10,549 nt of DNA from WLMZ01 sp039920665 (GCA_039920665.1 JBDSDH010000275.1:1-10549); one strand, 5' to 3'. Positions 1 through 9,100 are shown, counted from the stretch's first letter. Numbers and translations: made by a program. The notes: generated by a model not told the origin, from the sequence alone.

Positions 1-2
1 CG

Positions 3-1358
3 CACTTCACCCCACCACCTCCGACGGGAATGATCGCGGTTGTCTCGCCGAGACCCGATCCTGCGGTTGCCGTTGGACCGCCCGCACCAACGGCGTTCCC
101 CGAGCAGCGTGATGCTGGTGAGGGCAACGATTTCTCGATCACGATGGCCACCGAACCGCGTCCGACGCAGTCGATGCCCTCGGTTGCGGCCCGCACGGCC
201 GTGCCGCGTTCGACCCCTCTCGGTGCCGTTGGGCCGGCGCCGACGGCTGCCCAGCCTGAGTCCACGTTGCACATCGCGCCCCGCGTGCTCGACAACACCG
301 GTGAGACACGGCTCTACGACCAGAGCGAGGACGATTTCGCAGCCGCGCCGCCGCGCCGTGCGAAGTGGTGGATCCTGGTGGTCGTGCTGTTGCTGATCGC
401 GGCGGTGATCGGTGCGTTGGTCGCCAAGAAACTCGTGGCCGACAAGAGCTACACCGTGCCCGACCTGGTCGGCCAGCAAGAATCCGTGGCCCGCAACGAG
501 ATCAGCGGCAACGGTTGGAACATCGTGATCCAGAAGGAACGCAACGACACCCAGGTGGTCGGCGCGATCATTCGCACAGACCCCGCCGCCGGGGCGAGTC
601 TCACCGAGGGCAGCAGCATCGTGTTCGTGGTCAGTGAGGGGCCGACGTTCGCTGTCCTGCCCGACGTCGCCGGGCAGACGCTCGACCAGGCCACAGCATC
701 GCTCGCCGCCCAGAACCTGCAGATCCAAGTTGCCGAAGAGGTGTACTGCGAAGCAACACCCATTGCCGGTGAACTGCAATGCGACGAGGTACCGGCCGGC
801 TCGGTGATCTCGTGGGTCTACGTCGAACAGCCATCGGTGGTCGCTGGTGCCGATGTGATGCAGAACACGGTGGTGTCGGTCAAGATCTCGAAGGGTCCAG
901 CGCCGCGAACCGTGCCGAACCTGAAGGGACTGGCCGAAGCCGATGCGTTGACGACGCTCACGGCGGCCGGGCTCACCGGCACCAAGGCTCCCGACATCTT
1001 CAGCACCGAGTTCGCGGTCGGCATCGTCGCCGACCAGAGCGTCCCCGAAGGTACGCAGTCGACCCGGGAGCAACCGGTGGTCTATGCCGTCTCGATGGGT
1101 CCTGAGATGGTTGCGATGCCGACGATCGACGGCCAGACATACGACCAGTTGTTCGCTGCGATTCAGGCAGCCGGACTCACCGTTGGCACGGTCACTGGAC
1201 CGACCGATGGCAGCGGCCCGCTCACCTCGGTCACTGCCGGTGGACAACCGGTGGTTGCCGGCCAGATGCTGGCCAAGGGCACGGCGATCGATCTCACGTA
1301 CACACCGCCTCCGCCGACCACCACCACGCCGCCGGAGACCACGGTGGCACCCGGCTGA
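3..1358 (+). CDS. PASTA-domain membrane protein, probable C-terminal part of a PknB-type Ser/Thr kinase (5' end outside window)
   Basis: The frame is open to the left edge, so the gene probably starts upstream; the first ATG inside the window (position 30) has no spaced ribosome binding site. Residues are counted from that ATG. Residues 1-110 are Pro/Ala/Thr-rich and look like a disordered cytoplasmic juxtamembrane linker, including a Thr-containing acidic stretch TGETRLYDQSEDD (90-102). A transmembrane helix spans about 113-132 (WWILVVVLLLIAAVIGALVA). Four PASTA repeats follow outside the membrane, at about 139-204, 205-290, 291-358 and 359-426, each with a VPDLVG/LPDVAG/VPNLKG/MPTIDG-type opening and a V(S)xGP-type close. 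The tail is Thr/Pro-rich. In PknB-type kinases, PASTA repeats sense peptidoglycan fragments or lipid II and regulate cell-wall growth and division. No kinase motifs lie in the window, so the kinase call is inferred from the linker-TM-PASTA architecture. A PASTA-only protein is the alternative. PASTA 2 carries the only two cysteines, C240 and C251. A hairpin follows the stop codon. Confidence 0.85.
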   Translation, partial: HFTPPPPTGMIAVVSPRPDPAVAVGPPAPTAFPEQRDAGEGNDFSITMATEPRPTQSMPSVAARTAVPRSTPLGAVGPAPTAAQPESTLHIAPRVLDNTGETRLYDQSEDDFAAAPPRRAKWWILVVVLLLIAAVIGALVAKKLVADKSYTVPDLVGQQESVARNEISGNGWNIVIQKERNDTQVVGAIIRTDPAAGASLTEGSSIVFVVSEGPTFAVLPDVAGQTLDQATASLAAQNLQIQVAEEVYCEATPIAGELQCDEVPAGSVISWVYVEQPSVVAGADVMQNTVVSVKISKGPAPRTVPNLKGLAEADALTTLTAAGLTGTKAPDIFSTEFAVGIVADQSVPEGTQSTREQPVVYAVSMGPEMVAMPTIDGQTYDQLFAAIQAAGLTVGTVTGPTDGSGPLTSVTAGGQPVVAGQMLAKGTAIDLTYTPPPPTTTTPPETTVAPG

Positions 1359-1365
1359 TCCGAGC

Positions 1366-1391
1366 CGAGATCCGTCGGACAACGGATCTCG
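1366..1391 (+). terminator. 10-bp hairpin after the PASTA gene, probable intrinsic terminator without T-tract
   Basis: CGAGATCCGT (1366-1375) and ACGGATCTCG (1382-1391) are perfectly complementary around a 6-base loop, CGGACA. The stem begins 8 bases after the TGA of the PASTA gene and lies 46 bases before the promoter-like box of the next gene. No run of T follows; the downstream bases are AACCGG. Such U-less hairpins are often proposed as terminators in actinobacteria, but an mRNA-stability structure is also possible. Confidence 0.55.
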
Positions 1392-1436
1392 AACCGGTTG
1401 CCCCAGCCGCGTTCGCTGCTGGGAGACGTGAGTGGT

Positions 1437-1442
1437 TAGCGT
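1437..1442 (+). promoter_or_regulatory. Candidate -10 box (TAGCGT) for leaderless transcription of the SDR gene
   Basis: TAGCGT fits the actinobacterial TANNNT -10 consensus and ends 8 bases before the ATG of the dehydrogenase, placing the transcription start at or beside the start codon. No Shine-Dalgarno sequence lies at usable spacing; the nearest purine run, GGGAGA at 1421-1426, is about 24 bases away. No good -35 hexamer is visible. Confidence 0.45.
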
Positions 1443-1450
1443 TCGCCGAC

Positions 1451-2326
1451 ATGGGATCACTCGACGGACGCGTAGCCATCATCACCGGAGCAGGGCGGGG
1501 CATCGGCCGAGAACATGCTCTGCTGTTCGCAGCCGAGGGTGCCAAGGTGGTCGTCAATGATCTCGGTGGCGCCAACGACGGCAGCGGCACCGACACCACG
1601 CCTGCCCAAGAGGTTGCGGCCGAGATTCGGGCGATGGGCGGTGACGCAATCGTCAACGGCGACAATGTCGCTGATTGGGAAGGCGCGCAGCGGCTGATCA
1701 ACAGTGCGGTCGAAGCATTCGGCGACCTCGACATTCTGGTCAACAACGCCGGCATCTTGCGCGACCGGGTTGTGATCAACATGACCGAAGACGAGTGGGA
1801 TGCGGTCATCGCCGTGCACCTCAAGGGTCACTTCGCTCCGACCCGCTGGGCTGCTGCCTACTGGCGCGAGCAGACCAAGGCGGGCATCAACAAGCCGCGC
1901 AACGTGGTCCACACGTCGTCCACCTCGGGCTTGTTCAGCAACCCGGGCCAGTCCAACTACGGCGCGGCCAAGTCCGGCATCGCGACATTCAGCCAGATCT
2001 GTGCCAAGGAACTCGTTCGTTACGGCGTCAAGAGCAACTGCATCGCGCCCGGTGCCCGGACCCGCCTGACCCTGGCGACGCCTGGCCTCGAGGACATCAT
2101 GGCTCCGAAGGAGAACACCTTCGACATGTGGGATCCGGCCAATATCTCGCCGCTCGTCGCCTACCTGTCCACCGCCGACTGTGCGTTCAGCGGTGAGACG
2201 TTCTTCGTCCAGGGCGGCAACGTCACCCGGGTCGATTCGTGGACAATGGGTGACAAGGTCGAGCAGGACGATCGCTGGACCGTCGCTGGTCTCGCCGAGG
2301 CGCTGGCCCCGCTGCGTCGCGACTGA
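1451..2326 (+). CDS. Short-chain dehydrogenase/reductase, Hsd17B4/ChsB1-like 3-hydroxyacyl-CoA dehydrogenase type
   Basis: A 291-residue cytoplasmic NAD(P)-dependent oxidoreductase with a complete classical SDR Rossmann fold. The cofactor motif TGAGRGIG is at 12-19. An acidic D37 ends the second strand (VVVNDLGG), which favours NAD over NADP. NNAG is at 98-101, and the catalytic S157, Y170 and K174 lie in TSSTSG and YGAAK with the usual 13-residue Ser-Tyr spacing. The segment EWDAVIAVHLKGHFAPTR (115-132) and the NPGQSNYGAAKSG stretch closely match the dehydrogenase domain of peroxisomal multifunctional enzyme 2 and mycobacterial ChsB1-type proteins. Histidine (H123) stands where many SDRs have the helix-4 Asn, as in that subfamily. 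The likely reaction is oxidation of a 3-hydroxyacyl-CoA in fatty-acid or steroid side-chain beta-oxidation; substrate and stereochemistry cannot be read from sequence. The ATG at 1451 is the only plausible start, and initiation is probably leaderless. The gene ends 44 bases from the convergent NERD-like gene. Confidence 0.9.
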   Translation: MGSLDGRVAIITGAGRGIGREHALLFAAEGAKVVVNDLGGANDGSGTDTTPAQEVAAEIRAMGGDAIVNGDNVADWEGAQRLINSAVEAFGDLDILVNNAGILRDRVVINMTEDEWDAVIAVHLKGHFAPTRWAAAYWREQTKAGINKPRNVVHTSSTSGLFSNPGQSNYGAAKSGIATFSQICAKELVRYGVKSNCIAPGARTRLTLATPGLEDIMAPKENTFDMWDPANISPLVAYLSTADCAFSGETFFVQGGNVTRVDSWTMGDKVEQDDRWTVAGLAEALAPLRRD

Positions 2327-2370
2327 AGACGCCGACCCGTCGCCGGACTGGTGTCAGCCCAGGTCTCGGC

Positions 2371-2994
2371 CTACGCACACTGAGGCATGAGACGCTCGAT
2401 CTGAGCGGTCAGCCGTTGCCGAATGACGTCCGTCGTTGCTGATGGCAGGGCATGACCCTGGGGTCGGGGATGACCGTGCACGATGCACTCGACATCGGTG
2501 TCGAGCGTCGTGCCGCCCCACACCCGCACTGCGGGCGATGGCGGTCGATGCAACAGTTGGCACGCGTCCTGCGTGCTGCAGCCGGGCAGGATCACCACGC
2601 CGCGGATCGCCGTATCGGCGGGGCCGTCCAGTGCCGAGCGGTCACCGATGCGGTCGCCGACCACTTGGGTGATGATTGCCTGACGGGCAAGTTCGAGCTG
2701 CTGGAACGGCGCTTCGGCTGTTGGATACCAGCCGTCAGCGGCGTGCCGGACCAGCAGGCCCGACGACGTTGCCTGCATCGATCCCGCGGGCCAATCCTTG
2801 ACGACGATCACGCAGACGCCGAACTCGGGGTGCATCACCACGAAGTCGGGCTGGTGCCAATCGATCAGCGGCCGAACGAACACCGTCCAACCCGGATCGA
2901 GGCTCAGCAATGCGTCGAGAACCTGCAGGTCGGCCACGCCGAGGTCCATCGGGTACTCATCCAGTTCGATGATCGTCGGAACCACACTCGCCAT
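2371..2994 (-). CDS. Small NERD-like (PD-(D/E)XK fold) protein with degenerate active site
   Basis: A 207-residue soluble protein without signal peptide or membrane helix. The centre, QPDFVVMHPEFGVCVIVVKDW (48-68), resembles the core of NERD (nuclease-related) domains, where an Asp, a short hairpin and a strand ending E-x-K-D-W form a PD-(D/E)XK-type site. D50 and K66 are present, but the Glu is replaced by V64 (codon GTC). A conserved-looking PFQQLELARQAI segment (96-107) fits the Gln-containing helix that follows in NERD proteins. NERD domains usually occur fused to UvrD-like helicases or kinases; here the domain stands alone behind a giant helicase gene on the same strand, 170 bases downstream. 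The ATG at 2994 is chosen because GGGAG sits 7 bases upstream. An in-frame ATG at 3036 would add 14 residues, but it has no ribosome binding site and lies in a repeat-rich leader. The fold call is based on motif pattern only. Function is unknown; a DNA-binding or accessory partner of the helicase is an inference. Confidence 0.7.
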   Translation of the reverse strand: MASVVPTIIELDEYPMDLGVADLQVLDALLSLDPGWTVFVRPLIDWHQPDFVVMHPEFGVCVIVVKDWPAGSMQATSSGLLVRHAADGWYPTAEAPFQQLELARQAIITQVVGDRIGDRSALDGPADTAIRGVVILPGCSTQDACQLLHRPPSPAVRVWGGTTLDTDVECIVHGHPRPQGHALPSATTDVIRQRLTAQIERLMPQCA

Positions 2995-3001
2995 CACATT
3001 G

Positions 3002-3006
3002 CTCCC
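3002..3006 (-). promoter_or_regulatory. Ribosome binding site of the NERD-like gene
   Basis: The minus strand reads GGGAG, then 7 bases, then the ATG at 2994. This spacing decides the start in favour of 2994 over the upstream in-frame ATG at 3036. Confidence 0.6.
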
Positions 3007-3033
3007 ACCCGTTGCTTGCACCCGTTGCGCAAC
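3006..3033 (-). repeat. Direct repeat GCAACGGGTG x2 and palindrome GTTGCGCAAC upstream of the NERD-like gene
   Basis: CACCCGTTGC occurs at 3006-3015 and again at 3019-3028 on the plus strand, 13 bases apart, so the minus strand reads GCAACGGGTG twice. The perfect 10-base palindrome GTTGCGCAAC at 3024-3033 overlaps the distal copy. The proximal copy ends against the GGGAG ribosome binding site. The position would suit an operator or an RNA-level control site, though short repeats in GC-rich DNA can arise by chance. Confidence 0.4.
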
Positions 3034-3164
3034 CATCACAATCGGCACCGAGCGTGACCGTCTTGAGAGATTTCCTGAGGATGGCCACCACTTCTGATCA
3101 GCGGCGTCGGGTGACGCGTGGGAGTGGCCGGAATGCCGCCCAGCGAGTCGACGTGGGTCGGCTC

Positions 3165-6100
3165 TCAGCGTTGCTTCGCAAGCCTGATCGATCCATCGAC
3201 GTCGATCAGTCGACCGCTGTTGATCGCCGAGTCGATGACAGCATCGAACACGGCACGCACCGGTGCCGTCACCTTGGCAATGTCGAATACGTCGGCGATC
3301 TCGCGGTGCAATTGACTGCGCACGATCGCGAGGCCCATCGAGGTGATGTCGACCATCGCGTTGGCGATCTCCTCGGCCGGAATGTGTTCGAGCTTTCGGT
3401 CGACACCGTCTGGTGTGCGGCGATAGTTGCGCCAAGTCTCGGGATCGACGGTCCACAAGAACGAACCGAAGTCGTCATGATCGCGACGCAGCGCGTGCCC
3501 GGCAAGGGCCACGATCGAATCGGCGCGGACCTTCGTGACCCGCTCGATACCGAACCGGGTTGCGACGATCTTGGCCAGCCGAGCGGTGTGGATCGGCGCC
3601 TCCGCTGCGAGTGTCTCGTCGATCGCGGCGACAATGTGGCGTCGAGCGTTGGGCCGATCGAGTTGCTCGAACAGGTCGCGATCGCCGATCACGGTGGTGG
3701 GCGCCTCGGTGAAGATGCGCTCGAGCGGATCACTCCGCGTCCTCGACCCGGTGGCGACAACGGCTACCGGCTCGAGAATCGGTGGAGGCAGCGGTGGAGG
3801 CAGCGGTGGAGGCGGCGGTGGTGGCGGCGGTGGCTCTGGCGCATGCTGGGCGGCATCGACCGCAGCGACGATGTCGTCGAGCACCCGTTGTGGCTCCTGC
3901 AGCCACGACGGCAGCCAGACCCGAAGCACGCGTTGCCAGCCCATCACTGTCAGCACGCTGACCGGCAGCGCGTCGCGGTCGTACACCGTCGAGCGTGCTG
4001 CCCAGCCCGGACCGTCGAGCAGGATGGCGACCTGCCAGTCATCGCGATCGGGCATGCCAACGGCGAGATCGACGCGGAAGGTCGACAGGCCAACATTCTC
4101 CGCGACCCGCAACCCGCGGGCGCGGAGTGCGGCAGCGACGGCCCGGCGATGGTGATCGGGTGCTGACTGTTCGCGAGCGATCAGATCGCCCGAGGTTCGG
4201 GTGCCGTCCCGAGCGATCGCGAGATATTGCTGGAGCAGTTGCAGGCCTTTCGATGGCGTCTCTGCAAGGCGCATCTCCTCCGGTTCGAACGAGCAGAACA
4301 CGGTCACTTCGCTGCGGGCGCGGGTCACGGCAACGTTCAGCCGACGCTCACCTCCCTTGCGGTTGAGTGGGCCGAAGTTGAGCGGCAACCGTCGCGACAC
4401 CGTGCCGTTGACGAGCGTGCGCTCGATCGGCGCGAAGGCGATCGAGATCAACACGACATCGCGCTCGTCGCCCTGCACGCTTTCGAGGTTGCGGACAATC
4501 AGGCCGTCGTCGCCCTCGTCGTCGAGCAGCGTCCGGATCCGTTCGTCACCGGATTCGTCGAGGAGTCGCAGGATCAGCGCCTGCTGCTGGACATTGAGGG
4601 TGACGACGCAGATGCTCTGATGGGCGGTCGCCGGATCGTCGAGGCGGCGGGCGATGTCGACCACGATCGCGTCGGCCTCGGCCCGATTGGTGCGTTTGTC
4701 ATCTCCGCTGGCGGCGCGGTCGAAGTGGCCGTCGATTCGGCGCCAGTGGATCGGCGACGCTTGGCCGACTGCGGGCGACGGGAACGTCGTCAGCTTGCCC
4801 TCGTAGAACGCGGCGTTGCTGAACGCGATCAGGCCCTCGTGGCGGCTGCGGTAGTGGCATTGCAGATACAACCGGGGCAGATTCGACTCGACGCATTCGG
4901 AGAGGATGCTCTCCAGGTCTTCGAACACCGTCTGGTCGAGATTCTGGTCGGCGTCGACGCCGTCGAGGCCAGCGTTGAGATCGTCGCCGTCACCGGTACC
5001 GCTGGACCCACCGAATGTGCTCGGCGGCATCTGCTGGCTGTCGCCGACGACGACAACGGCCTTGGCCCGACCCATTGCGCCGATCGCCTCGGCGACCTCG
5101 ATCTGCGACGCCTCGTCGAACACGACGACGTCGAAGGTCACCGCCCCCGGCGGTAGGAACCGGGCGACGGAGTCCGGGCTCATCAGGAAACACGGTGTCA
5201 TCCCGGGCAGGATCTCGCCGTAGCGCTCGATCAAGCGGCGGATGCTCAACCGTCGGGTGGTCTTGCTGAGTTCGCGTTCGAGTGCGCCGTACTCGCCGAA
5301 TCGGGTGCCAGGTCGGAACGGGCGGGACTGCACCAGGCGAGTTGGGATGACGGTCCGCATCAACTGCCGCTTCTGGGCGGCACGGGCGATGAAGGTCTGG
5401 ACTCGTCGATCGTGGGCGAGACCATCGAACTGATCGACCCGACCTGCTTCGAGACGTTCGCGCAGCGCCGTCGTGACCAGTCCGCGGCGGAATGTATCGT
5501 AGACGTCGGCGAGGTCGATCTGCCCGGCGAGGACGCGTGCGGTGAGGTCGGTGAGTCCTGCGGCCGTGACGGGAGCGAGGCACTCGAGCAGGTCGCACCA
5601 GCGCTGCAGGGCGAGCAGCCGTGGCGCGGACTGGGCCCATCCAGGTTGCGAGCGGGCCCAGGCGTCGAACAGGTTGTGGCCGTTGCGCCACCGCTCGATC
5701 GAAGCCGAAGTCGCGCCGAGCATCGTCGTCAGCTGCTGCCAGCCGTCGCGGGCAGCGGCGATGGCCGCCATCGATCGGGCATCGGGGACCCACCCGGCGG
5801 CGAGTGCCGCGCGCACGTCTGCCGAAGCTCGGGTTCGGTATCGATCGGCCTCGGCGGGCAGCACTGCGAGCCGGGCTCGCAACTGATCGACGTCATCGAG
5901 CGCCGCGGACGCTAAGGGCGCGGCGGACGCTGAGGGCGCGGCGGACGCGCCGGGCGCGCCGGGCGCGACCGGCGACCAATCGGCATCGAGACGCACACCG
6001 GCGATGGCGCGGAACTGCGCTGCGATCGCAACCATCTCGGCCTTCGCGGGTGCCACCTGCTGGAGTAGCGCGAGATACTGCTCTGGCTTGCGATCGCTGC

Positions 6101-9100
6101 TGTCGATCCTGAACGGCGAGAGCAGCAATGCCATCGCCCGATGTCGCCGACTGCGGCTGAAGAACCCAGCGGACGCGGCCTCCGTTGTTGCGGCGATGAT
6201 CGGGGCCAGGTCGGCGGTGAAGATCGACGGGCCAAAGGTCTGCAGCAATGGTGCCGAGGTGTCGGTGAACACGTCGAGCCTCGCCACTGCCGTGTCGCGG
6301 GCCGCAATCCAGCTGCTCCCGCCGATGACGGCCAGTTCCGTGTCGGTGGGGATGCCGGTGGTGAGGGCGGCATCGACGGTGGCGATCACGGTCGCCAGTT
6401 CGTCCGGTGTGGTCAGTCGGGCCAGCACCTGTTTGATTCCCTGTGGCAATTGCGACAGGTCGTGCAATGTGGACTGCAGCGAGGTGATCATGGCAGTGAG
6501 GCCGGCCTGATCGATCGCGACGAAGTCGGTGCGGTCGGCGAGGGTCCACGGTGCGCTGGGTTCCAGTCGAGCAACGCTTGCCACCGACGGCAGCGCCAAC
6601 AGTGCTTCACGGACCTCGGGCAGCACCATCGGCGCTTCGTCGATGAACGACTCCGGGACGTCGACATCGATGCGTTGTCCGGCTGGGTTCGCTGCGTCGA
6701 GTTCGACCAGTTCCTGACGGGCGGTCCATGCCGAGTAGCCGGCCGGGTCGATGCTGTGGATCACATCGCGATAGGCGGCGAGGTCACGCTCGTCAGCACT
6801 GAGCCGAGCCGACAGTTCGACCCACTCGGCCTCGCGGTCGGTCCCGGCGAAGTCGAGCGCATCGCGAACTTGCTTGCGGATCTGCTCGGGCTTGCTGCCC
6901 TTGTCGTGCAGATCGATGCAGAACGGGGTGAGTCCGATCTGCTCCAGCCGCTTCTTGACGACCTGCAACGCCGGTTGCTTCTCGGCGACGAACAACACCC
7001 GCTTGTTCGCGCCGATGCACGCCGCGAGCAGGTTGGTGATGGTCTGGGACTTGCCGGTGCCGGGCGGTCCTTCGATCACGAACGAGCGACCCTGCACGGC
7101 CCACCGCACCGCATCGAGTTGCGACTCGTCGATCTCGATCGGGCAGAGCAGATCCTCGGTCGTCGCATCGGGTCCGGCGAGGGTCGATGGCACCTCGTTC
7201 TCGAACGCTTCGTACGGCGTGGTGACGAGATGGTTGACCACGGCGTTTTCCATGAACTGCGGCCAGTGGTCGCGCATGTCCTTCCACAATCGGAACGTCG
7301 TGAAGTTGAGCACCGCCAGATGGGCGGTTTCCTCGACGATCACGTCATGGAGGCGCTTGTCGCCGAGCGCACGCCGCACCGCTGCGATCGTTGCATCGAC
7401 GTCGATCCCGACCGCGTCGAGATCGGGAGTCTCCAGCTCGGGAATGACGAGATCGAACGTTTGGCGCAGCTTCTCCAGCAGGCAGTAGTTCGGCGTGACC
7501 TCGGCGGCCTCGTCGATCTTGATCCGAAATGAACTGTTCGCGGAGCCGGAGATCCGGACCGGAATCAGGAACAACGGTGCCGTGGCCGGCCCCTCGCGCT
7601 TGCGTTGACCGGACACCGGTGGCTCGGTCCAGCGCAGGGCACCGATCGTCAGGAACAGGTTGTTGCTGCCGGCCTGCGACTCGATCTCGCGGGCCTTGCG
7701 CCGCAGCAGCGAGATCGAGGACTCGAGCGTCGCGCTCATCGACGCGGCGATCTGGTCCTCGGCAGCGCGCTGAGCTCGGGCTGGCGGCAGGGTTGGATCG
7801 GCAGCCAACGCGGCCCGTTTGGCGGTGTCGATCGCCGGCTCGAGGGTGGCCACATCGGGTGAGTACAACTGTCCGTTGGCTGTGAAGTCGCGCAGCAGCG
7901 CTGCGCCGAGATCATCGGCGTCGAGCACCCGGGCAGGGACACGCGACGCGGGCAGCAGTTCGATGTTGCCGCCCTGCATCAGTCGGTCCTCGACCGCATC
8001 CAGCATCCCCGGTGGCAGCTCGAACCGGAACGAACTCTTCCCCGGGCGGAGGTCGATCAACGGATTGGCGAACGACAGATCGAGCAGCGATTTGAGCCAT
8101 GCCCGCACCCGAGGAGGAGCCTCGAATGCGTGCATGCGTTGGTTCGCAGACGTGACATGAGACGACGCTGCCCCGGTGTCGGCGCGGCGCTCCGATTCGG
8201 TCGGCGTCCATTCGTTCCCACTGGTGCCGGCTTCGCCCGCCGCGCGGTCTGGAGGTGGCTCCCACACGCCGGCCGAGCTGACCGGCTGCTCGTGGAGGAT
8301 TTCGATCATCCCGGCCACGAATCGGCGACCAGGTATCGGCCGTACCCCGCTGGCCCGGGCCGCGCGCACGTTGACGAGCGCTTCCAGCTCCGATACCCGA
8401 GACGTGAACAGCGCGGCGTTGTGAGCGACCGCCTGCTCGTAGGTGTACGGCGGGACATTGACCGTGAACGCAGTCGTCTCCACGATCTGCAGTGCTCCGG
8501 CTGCAACGAGCGCAGCAATGTCGTTCGGATTGTCGAGTACCGGCCGGGTCTCGAGCTCGCGCAGCTCGGGCGTGGTTTCTCGACGGGTCCAGTAGCCGGC
8601 CATTGCGTGGCCTGTCGACAACACCAGCACGGGATCCAGCCCGGCTGCGGCGAGACACGACGCGTACAGCACAGCAGAGTCGAGGCAGGTCGCGCATCGC
8701 TCGCCGAACATCAGGTCCGGAGTGCGAATCTTCTGGCCGGAGCCTTCGAAACTGGCCGGTGGATTGCTGTAGGCGAGCTGCTGCTCGGCGAGCGCATCGA
8801 ACACCGCCTTGGCAATCTCGCTCAACCGCGCAGGATCGCCACCTTGGTAGCCCTCGGTCATTGCGCTGCCGGTGCGTTCGCCGAGCAACTCGCGCGAGCG
8901 AGACATCGCCGGAGCCAGCGCCCGGTGGTTGGGCAGCACGAACGACGAGAACGAGTCATAGAACTCGGGGCGGTGCATCCACTGGTTGTAGGCCAGGAAC
9001 GTGACCGGCTGACGTGCCGTCGCGAGCACCTCACCGGTGATTGCAGCCGTCACGGTGACCGTGAGATCGCCGGTGATCTGCTCGTCGAGCAGCGCCAGTT

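Noticed and set aside
2327..2370. Bidirectional terminator between the convergent SDR and NERD-like genes.
   Set aside because: Only 4-bp stems (CGAC/GTCG, CTGG/CCAG) can be drawn in the 44 bases.
3071..3130. GGCCAC / GTGGCC pairing downstream of the helicase as a terminator.
   Set aside because: It is a six-base stem with a loop of more than 30 bases and no T-tract, so a stable structure is unlikely.
2995..3456. 5' extension of the NERD-like frame to an ATG at 3456, giving 361 residues.
   Set aside because: The extra residues are Arg-rich and overlap the end of the helicase gene in another frame. The NERD-like similarity and a good ribosome binding site support the start at 2994.
3781..3840. 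CRISPR-like array from the regular GGTGGAGGC units.
   Set aside because: There are no spacers; the units are contiguous, 12 bases long and in frame with the proline linker.
3012..7532. Several long plus-strand open frames opposite the helicase (for example 3012-4166, 4227-5156, 6141-7532).
   Set aside because: Their translations are low-complexity Arg/Asp/Gly/Val-rich strings without recognisable domains, as expected from the antisense of GC-rich coding DNA, while the minus-strand frame carries all the helicase motifs.
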